Source: a virus. From it: a DNA stretch of 21,167 bases. Shown here one piece after another: positions 1 through 6,878 of the stretch. The position numbers were made by a program, and so were the translations under genes. Each line of letters begins with the position of its first letter. The stretch's first letter is position 1. A model generated the notes under the pieces. The model was not told the DNA's origin. It made no database searches and saw only the letters and a list, made by a program, of their open reading frames with translations. The stretch covers positions 1 through 21,167 of IMG/VR virus record IMGVR_UViG_3300000553_000392. The stretch is one strand, 5' to 3'.

Positions 1-2
1 GC

Positions 3-98
3 GGGTCAGGCGCTTATAACAACGCTTATAGTGGTGCGCCAACTGAACCCGGCGGCAATGGTTACCAAGGCATGATTCGCATTTGGGAATACACGTAA
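3..98 (+). CDS. Tail fibre-like protein, glycine-rich C-terminus (partial, 5' end outside window)
   Basis: The open frame enters from the left edge and stops at the TAA at 96-98. Only 31 residues are visible. They are rich in Gly, Asn, Tyr and Ala and end in GYQGMIRIWEYT. A glycine-rich stretch closing with a short Ile/Trp/Tyr strand is typical of the C-terminus of phage tail-fibre or appendage proteins, where glycine-rich segments sit at the distal tip. The stop overlaps the next start codon (TAATG), so the two are probably translationally coupled. The assignment rests on composition, the ending and position only; it is an inference, since the body of the protein is not in the window. Confidence 0.6.
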   Translation, partial: GSGAYNNAYSGAPTEPGGNGYQGMIRIWEYT

Positions 99-406
99 TG
101 CAATTTACTTGGACATTCCCTCAGTTTATAGTGACGCCAGTATATGATGGTTTAGCCAATGTGGTTACGGCTATTAATTGGGTATGCACTGGAACTGATG
201 GAACTATCTCGTCATCAGCATCTGGTACTGCAAAGTTAAGTACGCCTAGCCCAGCAGAATTTGTTCCATATGCTGACATCACCCAAGAAATGGCTTATAA
301 GTGGGTGGCGGATTGCATTAGTATGCCAGCCGTAGAAATGGGGATATCGGCGCAAATAGCGCAGTTATCTCAGCCTGTATCACAACCGCAATTGCCACCT
401 TTCTAA
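98..406 (+). CDS. DUF7936-like small phage protein
   Basis: A 102-residue protein. I chose the ATG at 98, which overlaps the upstream stop (TAATG), over an in-frame TTG at 83. The sequence has the plan I associate with the DUF7936 family of tailed phages: an N-terminal Trp/Phe-rich strand (FTWTFPQF), a central INWVCTGTDG segment, an FVPYADIT segment, a helix with WVAD, and a proline-rich end (PQLPPF). Members usually sit beside tail-fibre genes, as here, so a role in the tail or its assembly is likely, but no biochemical function is known to me. It has no signal peptide and no membrane segment. The family match is from memory and moderately secure. Confidence 0.7.
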   Translation: MQFTWTFPQFIVTPVYDGLANVVTAINWVCTGTDGTISSSASGTAKLSTPSPAEFVPYADITQEMAYKWVADCISMPAVEMGISAQIAQLSQPVSQPQLPPF

Positions 407-415
407 GAGGATAAA

Positions 416-619
416 ATGGAAAACCTTGAACTTGATCTTAAATTAACTGTCGCTCATGTTAATGCAATTTTAAAGCATCTGGCTAACGGCGTTTACGCTG
501 AAGTTGCGGATGTTATTGCAGCACTTCATGGGCAAGCTAAGCCACAAGTAGAATTAGCAGCGTCCACTGCCGCACCAGAAGCTCCAGCCGAAACTCTAGC
601 TGGCGCTCCTACGGAATAA
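416..619 (+). CDS. Small hypothetical phage protein
   Basis: A 67-residue protein preceded by a good ribosome binding site (AGAGGA at 404-409). The first 45 residues form a predicted helical unit (ELDLKLTVAHVNAILKHLA, then a GVYAEVADVIAALHGQA segment). The last 20 are an Ala/Pro/Glu tail that looks disordered. Short proteins of this plan are common next to tail and lysis genes in podophages, but I know no assigned function. It is followed after one base by the next gene, which suggests one transcript. Confidence 0.65.
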   Translation: MENLELDLKLTVAHVNAILKHLANGVYAEVADVIAALHGQAKPQVELAASTAAPEAPAETLAGAPTE

Positions 620-620
620 T

Positions 621-1088
621 ATGGACCCGTTTACCCTCATAGCTGGGGCTACTGCTATTTATAATAGCATTAAGTCAGCGGTTGATGCGGGTAATGATGT
701 TATGGACACGGCTGAGAAGGTCGGAACCCTTTTTGGCCGTGTTGCTCAAATTGTTCAGATTGCGTCATCTCCTCGAAAAAAGAAGATGTTTCAATCTCAG
801 GCTGACTTTGAAGCTGAAGCCGTAAAGATGTACGCGGTAAAAGCCAAGGCGCAACAGATGGCGCTTGATGTTAAGAATATGTTTGTTGGCCAGTATGGTA
901 GGGCTGCATGGGAAAGCATCCAACGTCAGGTCATTGAGATGAGAAAAGAAGCAGCAAGAGAAGCGGCGCTGGCGATGAAGCAACAGGAAGAAAACAGGCA
1001 AGACATAATTGTGATCGGTAGCATTGTTGGCGTTTTGTTGCTTGGAATTGCAGCTATTGGTGTTTTCCTTATGATTACGGTGAAATAA
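621..1088 (+). CDS. Hypothetical protein with C-terminal membrane anchor
   Basis: A 155-residue protein that I do not recognise by family. Residues 1-30 are weakly hydrophobic and Ala/Gly-rich. Residues 60-125 are highly charged and helical, possibly coiled coil, with many Lys, Glu and Ala. A single strong membrane segment lies at about 129-152 (IIVIGSIVGVLLLGIAAIGV). It sits one base after the preceding gene and directly before the holin, so a role in lysis (accessory or spanin-like) or in the virion is possible. There is no lipobox. A charged coil next to a membrane segment fits an inner-membrane spanin only if the topology were reversed, so I leave the function open. Confidence 0.65.
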   Translation: MDPFTLIAGATAIYNSIKSAVDAGNDVMDTAEKVGTLFGRVAQIVQIASSPRKKKMFQSQADFEAEAVKMYAVKAKAQQMALDVKNMFVGQYGRAAWESIQRQVIEMRKEAAREAALAMKQQEENRQDIIVIGSIVGVLLLGIAAIGVFLMITVK

Positions 1089-1089
1089 C

Positions 1090-1593
1090 ATGGACTTTCT
1101 CAAAACTTTTGGCCCACTGATTGGTCAGGTCGCCCCAACCATAGCCAGTGCTTTAGGCGGACCACTAGCTGGAATGGCTGTTAAGGCTGTATCTAGTGCC
1201 TTGTTTGGTCATCAAGATGCATCTGAAGATGAGATCATGGCTGCAATGGGTACAGCCACTCCAGATCAACTAACGGCACTCAAGAAGATTGACGCTGACT
1301 TCAAAGTTCAAATGAAGTCACTTGATATTGACCTTGAAAAGATTGCGGCTAGTGACCGTAATAGCGCCCGTAACATGCAGATTCAGACGCATGATTGGAC
1401 GCCCCGTGTCATCGCTATTGTGGTTATCCTAGCTTGGGTTTTTATCCAGTGGCATCTATTTAATAGTGTCATTCCCGATACCATGCGTGAACTTATTGCC
1501 CGTGTATTGGGAACGCTAGATGCCTCATTGACACTAGTATTGTCGTATTATTTTGGTTCATCACATCAGCATACACCGGCTCCAAAGGCATAA
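1090..1593 (+). CDS. 3TM-type holin (GTA/phage holin family)
   Basis: A 167-residue protein of the plan known as GTA_holin_3TM. A hydrophobic, Gly/Ala-rich N-terminal segment (about residues 8-40) is followed by a charged helical middle with the DRNSAR motif (about 90-95). Two clear membrane segments follow, one beginning WTPRVIAIVVILAWVF (about 103-125) and one at about 140-157 (TLVLSYYFG). Holins oligomerise in the inner membrane and open it at the programmed time, releasing the endolysin. The endolysin downstream has no signal peptide and so depends on such a hole. An HNH gene has been inserted between the two lysis genes. Confidence 0.85.
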   Translation: MDFLKTFGPLIGQVAPTIASALGGPLAGMAVKAVSSALFGHQDASEDEIMAAMGTATPDQLTALKKIDADFKVQMKSLDIDLEKIAASDRNSARNMQIQTHDWTPRVIAIVVILAWVFIQWHLFNSVIPDTMRELIARVLGTLDASLTLVLSYYFGSSHQHTPAPKA

Positions 1594-1596
1594 CTA

Positions 1597-2052
1597 ATGA
1601 ATATCAATTTAAAATTTGAATGTTCTGCGGTTGAATGCTTAAAACCCGCTTTATGCAAAGGTTTATGCAATGCGCACTACCTAAGAATGCGCAAAGGTTT
1701 AAACATGGATTCGCCAGTTAGAATTCAAGGCAAAAACAGAAAATGTAAAATTGAAGATTGTGGTAAGAAACATTATGGTAATGGTTATTGTGTTAACCAT
1801 TGGAGAACTTGGAATAGGCAAAATATTAAGTTAAAGTTAATAGAAATGATGGGCGGTAAATGCACGGTATGCAAAAACACTTACCATCATGCGGCTTTTG
1901 ATTTTCACCATTTAGACCCTTCAAAAAAAAAATTTAGTATTACTGATAAAATACAAAATTTATCTTTTGAAGAACTGATTAAGGAAACAAAAAAATGTAT
2001 TTTACTTTGTGCAAATTGCCACAGGATTGAACACGCAAGAGAATTGATATGA
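1597..2052 (+). CDS. Free-standing HNH endonuclease with zinc fingers (HNH-1)
   Basis: A 151-residue protein. Two N-terminal zinc-finger-like units are visible (C9, C14, C20, C24, H27 and C50, C55, C65, H68). They are followed by an HNH core: C89-x2-C92, the FHHLDP segment with H104/H105, and C138-x2-C141-H142. The fingers would provide DNA recognition and the HNH core the nick or cut. This is the usual design of a phage homing endonuclease. The gene is AT-rich with A-rich codons, unlike its neighbours. It lies between holin and endolysin, and its TGA stop overlaps the endolysin ATG (ATGA), so it was inserted without breaking either gene. Genomic target unknown. Confidence 0.85.
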   Translation: MNINLKFECSAVECLKPALCKGLCNAHYLRMRKGLNMDSPVRIQGKNRKCKIEDCGKKHYGNGYCVNHWRTWNRQNIKLKLIEMMGGKCTVCKNTYHHAAFDFHHLDPSKKKFSITDKIQNLSFEELIKETKKCILLCANCHRIEHARELI

Positions 2053-2561
2053 TTGGAAATTTTGAGCGGTGCCTAGCATTAGTTTTAAAAAATGAAGGCG
2101 GTTACACGGATAACTCAAAAGACCCCGGCGGTGCGACCAACTTAGGATGCACTAAAGCAGTTTGGGAACAGTATGTTGGACATGCGGTAACAAAGAGCGA
2201 CATTATGGCTTTGACGCCAAATGATGTCATGCCGCTGTACAAAGATAAATATTGGGATACGGTAAAGGGTGACGATCTACCTATGGGCGTGGATTATGCC
2301 GTATTTGATTTTGCCATTAATTCGGGGCCGTCCCGCGCAGCGAAAGCCCTTCAAACGGTTCTCAATGTTAATGCGGACGGACAAATCGGGCCAGCCACAC
2401 TTAGTGCTCTTGAAACGTCAAACCCTCGCGATGTTGCAACGAGAGTTTGCGAAGCCCGTTTAGCCTTCTTACAATCTCTATCAAACTATGCTAACTTTGG
2501 AAAAGGTTGGTCGCGCCGCGTTTCTGAGGTTGAAACAGCGGCATTTAACATGGTTGGATAG
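2049..2561 (+). CDS. Endolysin, glycoside hydrolase family 108 lysozyme
   Basis: A 170-residue cytoplasmic muramidase that cleaves peptidoglycan at the end of infection. The N-terminal GH108 domain carries the family signature NEGGYTDNSKDPGGATNLG, with E16 as the expected catalytic glutamate. A YWD motif and FDFAINSG follow, and the C-terminal half matches the PG_binding_3 segment usually joined to it (ADGQIGPATLSAL). Its length is usual for the family. There is no signal peptide or anchor, so export relies on the upstream holin. The ATG overlaps the stop of the inserted HNH gene, so translation probably now depends on ribosomes ending on that gene. Confidence 0.92.
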   Translation: MIGNFERCLALVLKNEGGYTDNSKDPGGATNLGCTKAVWEQYVGHAVTKSDIMALTPNDVMPLYKDKYWDTVKGDDLPMGVDYAVFDFAINSGPSRAAKALQTVLNVNADGQIGPATLSALETSNPRDVATRVCEARLAFLQSLSNYANFGKGWSRRVSEVETAAFNMVG

Positions 2562-2563
2562 TC

Positions 2564-3271
2564 ATGGATTACAATACATACGTCCAGCAGATTGCTACGA
2601 TGGCTGTGGTTCCTACCACTGATCCAAATTATCAGATCATTCTGCCTCAAATGATCTCATATGCTGAATTGCGTATGCAGCGTGACCTTGATTTTCTTTC
2701 CACCCAGATTAGCACGACGGCTTACTCGCTGACGGCTAATAGCGGTACGTTTACAATTCCACAGACACAGTTTGTAACGACTGAGACGATGGAAGTTATC
2801 ACTGGATCGGGTGTATCATCGCCATTGTTGCCGGTGACCAAGGAATACATTCAAAATGTATACAGCAGCGGTTCAGCTACTGGATTGCCAGCCTACTACG
2901 CTGAATATGGTGGTGACGCTGCTACTACTGGTTACACATCTCAAATTATGGTTGTCGGCCCTATTCCTGATTCGTCTTATCAGGTTCGTTTGACGGGTAC
3001 AGTTCGTTCGGCTCCATTGTCGGCCACGAATACGCAGACATATATCTCTACTAATTTGCCAGATATGATGATTATGGCTTCCATGATCTATATTTCTGCA
3101 TATCAGCGCAACTTTGGCCGTATGTCAGATGATCCGCAGATGGCTCAAAGTTATGAGAGCCAGTATCAAGTTCTTCTTAGGTCTGCTCTGTCTGAAGAAA
3201 ATCGTAAAAAATATCAAGATGCAGCTTGGACTTCTTATTCTCAATCTCCTGTTGCTACCCCATCAAGGTAA
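2564..3271 (+). CDS. Head-tail adaptor protein (SU10 adaptor-like)
   Basis: A 235-residue protein. It has an N-terminal helix pair (YVQQIATMAV, then a YAELRMQRDLDF segment), a central beta-rich domain (about 50-150) and a C-terminal helical region (residues 165-220, with MIYISAYQRNFGR). This is the layout of the podophage adaptor family typified by phage SU10, whose members form a ring under the portal and connect it to the tail. Position supports this: the gp10-like stabilization protein follows, as expected for adjacent tail-stopper components, though an HNH gene now lies between them. The family match is from recalled pattern rather than alignment. Confidence 0.75.
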   Translation: MDYNTYVQQIATMAVVPTTDPNYQIILPQMISYAELRMQRDLDFLSTQISTTAYSLTANSGTFTIPQTQFVTTETMEVITGSGVSSPLLPVTKEYIQNVYSSGSATGLPAYYAEYGGDAATTGYTSQIMVVGPIPDSSYQVRLTGTVRSAPLSATNTQTYISTNLPDMMIMASMIYISAYQRNFGRMSDDPQMAQSYESQYQVLLRSALSEENRKKYQDAAWTSYSQSPVATPSR

Positions 3272-3275
3272 AAAA

Positions 3276-3938
3276 ATGGAAACAAAAATTTGCAATATTT
3301 GCAAAGAGATGAAATCATTGAACGATTTTTCATTAAATCGCTCAAGGAAAGATGGTCACCATTACAATTGCAAAAAATGTGATTTGAAAAAAGCAAAAGA
3401 TTGGTATCAATTAAACAAGGATACTGCAAAAACAAGATCAAAAATATATAGAGACAAAAACAAAGAAACTCATTTAGAAAGAGACAAAGATAGATATTAT
3501 CTCAATAGAGAAAATGAATTACAAAAAAGAAAACTGCATTATAATAAAAACAAGGATGTTATTATTAAAAAATCTAATGATTGGATTAGTGTCAATAGAG
3601 TAAAGCATAACTCATATATGAGAAATCATTATGAAAACAATAAGCCTTATTATAAAGTTCGTTCGGCGACACGTCGTGCTTTAAAAATCAATGCTACTCC
3701 ATTTTGGTTGTCTGCAATTCAATTAGCGCAAATTCAAGAGATATATGATATAGCTACAGCACGTTCTGTCCAAACCGGGGTAATTCACCATGTGGATCAT
3801 ATCCACCCATTACATGGCGATGGATTTAATGGTTTGCATGTACCATGGAATTTGCAAGTGATTACAAAATTTGAAAATCTTAGCAAGGGATGTAATGTTC
3901 CAATCCAAGATAACCATCTTTTTTGGAAGGCATCCTAA
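3276..3938 (+). CDS. Free-standing HNH endonuclease with zinc ribbon (HNH-2)
   Basis: A 220-residue protein starting at the ATG at 3276; the open frame runs further left but only through the adaptor gene. Order: N-terminal zinc ribbon (C6-x2-C9 and C32-x2-C35); a long Lys/Tyr/Asn-rich linker (about 40-130) with repeated DRYYLNREN- and LHYNKNKD-like units that probably bind DNA; then an HNH core with H171-H172, D174-H175, N192 in the VPWNLQVI segment, and N201. The gene is strongly AT-rich, in contrast to the adaptor and gp10 genes around it. It begins 5 bases after the adaptor stop, and its TAA overlaps the ATG of the gp10-like gene (TAATG). Confidence 0.85.
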   Translation: METKICNICKEMKSLNDFSLNRSRKDGHHYNCKKCDLKKAKDWYQLNKDTAKTRSKIYRDKNKETHLERDKDRYYLNRENELQKRKLHYNKNKDVIIKKSNDWISVNRVKHNSYMRNHYENNKPYYKVRSATRRALKINATPFWLSAIQLAQIQEIYDIATARSVQTGVIHHVDHIHPLHGDGFNGLHVPWNLQVITKFENLSKGCNVPIQDNHLFWKAS

Positions 3939-5980
3939 TGCCCCATAACACGATTAAGTTGAAGCCCGGCGTAGAAACCAACACCACATTGGCGTTAAAT
4001 GAGGCTGCTTATTCATCATCTGCTTTGATTCGTTTTTTGCCAGAACGTATGGGACTTGGCTTGGCTCAAAAGTTGGGCGGCTGGGTGGCTTACTATAATT
4101 CTGCTATTTCGTCTAAGACTCGTGCTCTTAAAGGTTGGGCTGATCTTAATGCCACGAATCACCTTGGTATCGGTGCTGAATCATCTTTAAGTGTTCTGAC
4201 AGGTAACAACCTAGTTGATATTACGCCTCAAATTACGACAACTAATCCAGCGCCAAACTTTTCAACGACGAGTGGCTCCAACACAGTTACTATTATTGAC
4301 GCTGGAATAACGTCATCTGTTTTGGATTATGTTGAGTTTGTAACGCCTGTATCAGTGGGTGGTTTAATTTTAACTGGCCCGTATTCTATCTATACGGCTG
4401 GTGGAACTACTTACACGATCAATGCAAGCGCGCTGGCAACATCTACGGTATCAAACGGTGGTGCATCCTATGCGTTTTCAACGACTAGCGGTTCATCAAT
4501 CATATCGGCAACATTAAATAATCACGGTTATAATGTTGGTGATCAATTTTATGTTGGCGTTGCGACAACACTTGGTGGCCTTACTTTGTCCGGCCTGTAT
4601 ACCGTTCTTACCGTTCCAACGGTAAATACGTTTACGTTCTCCGCAGCCAATTCGGCTACTTCTACGGCTGGTCCTGTTTCCATCAACTCTGGCAATATCA
4701 GTTCTACTTTTTATATTGCTTTAGGCCCACAGCCTACGGGTACCGGCTTCGGTGTTGGTGGGTTTGGCACGGGTGGTTTTGGTGTTGGTACAACTCAACC
4801 ATCAACGCCCGGAACGCCAATAACGACAACGGACTGGACCTTGGATAACTTTGGGCAAGATTTAATTGCTTGTCCCGCTGGTGGTGCAATCTATTATTGG
4901 CAACCGGGTGGTCAACTTCAAAATGCTCAGATCATTGGCGGCAATGGTCCATTAGTTAACAGTGGCATTTTCGTTGCTATGCCAGAGCGTCAAGTCATTG
5001 CATACGGATCATCATTCACACTCGCGCCTGATCCACTATTGGTTCGGTGGTCTGATATTGAAGATTTTACTGTATGGAATGCCACGCCAACGAATCAGGC
5101 AGGTTCATATCGCATTCCTACTGGTTCTAAGATTGTTGCTGGTATTCAAGGGCCACAGCAAGGTTTGCTTTGGACTGATCTTGATCTGTGGGCCATGCAA
5201 TATGTTGGCGCACCATTCGTCTATGGCTTCAATAAAATTGGATCAAACTGCGGCGCTATATCGCGTCACTGCATTGGCCAACTTAATGGTGCTATCTTTT
5301 GGATGAGCCAAAAGCAGTTCTTTATGTCAATGGGTTCTGGCCCACAGAGTATCCCATGTCCAATTTGGGATGTTATCTTCCAGAACATTAATACGTCATA
5401 TCTTAATAAGGTATGTTGCGCTGTTAACTCTCAGTTCAACGAAGTAACTTGGTATTATCCATCGGCAAGTTCGACGGAGAATGACTCTTATGTCAAATAC
5501 AACACAGTCCTCCAACAGTGGGACTATGGTACTCTTGGCCGTACTGCTTGGATTGATCAATCTGTTCTTGGGCCTCCCATTGGTGCTGGCTCTGATAACT
5601 ATCTTTATCAGCACGAAATAGGAAATGACGCAGCAAGTGGAACTTCAACCACTGCTATGCTGTCTTCGTTCCAAACTGGTTTTTTCCAACTGAATGAGGC
5701 GGATAATTTGATTTTCATTGATCAAATTTGGCCAGACATGAAGTGGGGAACTTATAGCGGTACGCAGAACGCTACAGTTAAAATCACATTTTATGTGACG
5801 AACTACCCCGGCGATGCTGTGACGGCTTATGGTCCATATACCATGACACAGGCGACTGAATACATATCAGTCCGTATTAGGGCGCGTCTTATGTCAATTG
5901 CTGTATCATCTAACGATGTGGGTACTTTCTGGCGTCTTGGTGCGATTCGTTATCGTTACCAACTTGACGGAAAATTTTAA
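3938..5980 (+). CDS. P22 gp10-like packaged-DNA stabilization protein (tail hub)
   Basis: A 680-residue protein matching the Phage_stabilise family (P22 gp10), which plugs the head-tail connector and keeps packaged DNA inside. The N-terminus has the signature order IKLKPGVETN, then SSALIRF, then LAQKLGGWVAYY. The C-terminal two thirds keep recognisable segments such as LLWTDLDLWAM and a FWMSQKQFFM stretch. It is longer than P22 gp10 (about 470 residues), mainly because residues 108-246 hold two tandem beta-rich repeats and residues 268-300 are Gly/Thr-rich. I chose ATG 3938 over an in-frame upstream TTG because it follows GGAAGG and begins the conserved N-terminus. Confidence 0.85.
   Translation: MPHNTIKLKPGVETNTTLALNEAAYSSSALIRFLPERMGLGLAQKLGGWVAYYNSAISSKTRALKGWADLNATNHLGIGAESSLSVLTGNNLVDITPQITTTNPAPNFSTTSGSNTVTIIDAGITSSVLDYVEFVTPVSVGGLILTGPYSIYTAGGTTYTINASALATSTVSNGGASYAFSTTSGSSIISATLNNHGYNVGDQFYVGVATTLGGLTLSGLYTVLTVPTVNTFTFSAANSATSTAGPVSINSGNISSTFYIALGPQPTGTGFGVGGFGTGGFGVGTTQPSTPGTPITTTDWTLDNFGQDLIACPAGGAIYYWQPGGQLQNAQIIGGNGPLVNSGIFVAMPERQVIAYGSSFTLAPDPLLVRWSDIEDFTVWNATPTNQAGSYRIPTGSKIVAGIQGPQQGLLWTDLDLWAMQYVGAPFVYGFNKIGSNCGAISRHCIGQLNGAIFWMSQKQFFMSMGSGPQSIPCPIWDVIFQNINTSYLNKVCCAVNSQFNEVTWYYPSASSTENDSYVKYNTVLQQWDYGTLGRTAWIDQSVLGPPIGAGSDNYLYQHEIGNDAASGTSTTAMLSSFQTGFFQLNEADNLIFIDQIWPDMKWGTYSGTQNATVKITFYVTNYPGDAVTAYGPYTMTQATEYISVRIRARLMSIAVSSNDVGTFWRLGAIRYRYQLDGKF
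4259..4678 (+). repeat. Tandem protein-level repeat inside the gp10-like gene
   Basis: Residues 108-178 and 180-246 of the gp10-like protein align with each other. Both open with FSTTSGS, continue through a Tyr/Val-rich strand, then a GGL-(I/T)-L-(T/S)-G segment followed by a Tyr, and end in Ala/Ser/Thr-rich strands. The nucleotide copies have diverged, so this is an old duplication. It is probably a beta-sandwich or Ig-like domain inserted in the family fold. Confidence 0.65.
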
Positions 5981-5981
5981 T

Positions 5982-5987
5982 AGGAGG
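5982..5987 (+). promoter_or_regulatory. Ribosome binding site AGGAGG that points to an ATC start
   Basis: A full-consensus Shine-Dalgarno sequence. It lies two bases after the gp10-like stop and ends 5 bases before the ATC at 5993. No ATG, GTG or TTG follows at a usable distance in the open frame; the first is GTG at 6035, 47 bases away. An in-frame TAG at 5981-5983 rules out any start further upstream. Confidence 0.75.
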
Positions 5988-5992
5988 CTACC

Positions 5993-6340
5993 ATCGCATC
6001 TTTAGACGATATCCTAACTACCCAGAAAAACGGTGTGCAAGGCATCAACGCCTTGAACCACACGACGCAGAATCTTGCCGGAACAGTAAATACTTATGAA
6101 GTTTCTGCTGCGACATACTTCTCTACGCCGATTGGATGGGTTGCTAAAGTTAGTGTCATTGTAGCCGGAACCACTACTGGAACCATATACGATGCAAATT
6201 CAGTGGCTACAGCAGTAAATGGTGTTCGTCTGGCTATAATTCCAAATACTGTTGGAATTTACACTATTAATATGCCTGTCAATAATGGCATTGTTGTCAC
6301 TCCCGGAAGCGGCATGATTGTAGCCGTATCCTATAGTTGA
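5993..6340 (+). CDS. Small structural protein, probable ATC start codon
   Basis: A 115-residue protein if read from ATC 5993. The first residues after the start are ASLDDILTTQKNG, which I recognise as the normal N-terminus (preceded by Met) of a small protein that follows gp10-like genes in related podophages. The rest is Thr/Val/Gly-rich beta structure (NLAGTV, VIVAGTTTGTIYDA, IPNTVGIYTINMPV), as in head or tail decoration proteins. The AGGAGG at 5982-5987 is spaced for ATC. A conventional annotation would begin at GTG 6035 and lose 14 conserved residues. Either AUC really initiates here or a Met codon has been mutated or misread. Function as a virion component is inferred from position. Confidence 0.75.
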   Translation: MASLDDILTTQKNGVQGINALNHTTQNLAGTVNTYEVSAATYFSTPIGWVAKVSVIVAGTTTGTIYDANSVATAVNGVRLAIIPNTVGIYTINMPVNNGIVVTPGSGMIVAVSYS

Positions 6341-6347
6341 GGTCGTT

Positions 6348-6878
6348 ATGCCGTTAAATGCTGGCCATCAAAAAGATGTAGAAAAAACTTGCACAATTTG
6401 CGAGTCTACATTTTTTGCAGCTAGATGTCGGGCAGATGTAGCTAAATATTGTTCTCGAAGCTGTTATTATAAATCAATGGCTAAAAAGGGAACCGTTATC
6501 TTAAAATGTGATATATGCAGTAAAGAATATCGCCGCCCCCCATCTCACTCACACTACAAAACAAAAACATGCAGTTTGCTCTGTCGCGGTTTGGCGACTA
6601 GAACAGAAAAACCTATTTCTGGAGATTATCCATCAGTAAAATCATGGATGAAACGTAGAAATATGTTAAAATCTTGTATAAGGTGCAGCTATGATGAGCA
6701 CCCTGAAATATTAGTCATTCATCATGCTGATAGAGATCGAAGAAACAATGATTTGAGCAATTTAGAAATTCTATGCCCAAATTGTCATGCTTTGGAACAT
6801 TATTCTGAAAATAAGAAGGGATGGGGTCATGCCTCTACAAAAAGGCGCATCGCCAGCAACAATCTCAGCCAACATTAA
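6348..6878 (+). CDS. Free-standing HNH endonuclease with three Cys clusters (HNH-3)
   Basis: A 176-residue protein with three metal-binding units in a row: C15-x2-C18 with C35-x3-C39; C54-x2-C57 with C75-x3-C79; and the HNH core with C110-x2-C113, H125/H126, N138 and C143-x2-C146-H147. This fits a zinc-finger homing endonuclease. Its first residues (MPLNAGHQK) look like the start of the next virion gene (MPLQKGAS) rather than part of a nuclease, and the zinc-finger homology begins only after them. The C-terminal 16 codons overlap the next gene by 50 bases in another frame. The gene is AT-rich. An ideal GAGG site lies just upstream. Confidence 0.85.
   Translation: MPLNAGHQKDVEKTCTICESTFFAARCRADVAKYCSRSCYYKSMAKKGTVILKCDICSKEYRRPPSHSHYKTKTCSLLCRGLATRTEKPISGDYPSVKSWMKRRNMLKSCIRCSYDEHPEILVIHHADRDRRNNDLSNLEILCPNCHALEHYSENKKGWGHASTKRRIASNNLSQH

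Noticed and set aside
765-1103. Minus-strand open frame of 112 codons
   Set aside because: Lies wholly opposite a well-supported gene with its own binding site; composition (His, Cys, Phe rich) is typical of antisense reading.
3114-3275. In-frame extension of the HNH-2 gene to an ATG at 3114
   Set aside because: It runs through the 3' part of the adaptor gene in another frame; the encoded residues are a Leu/Lys-rich out-of-frame reading, and the zinc ribbon begins right after the ATG at 3276.
1597-6878. HNH genes as parts of group I introns
   Set aside because: The flanking genes are complete and not split, and no intergenic sequence remains in which an intron core could fold.
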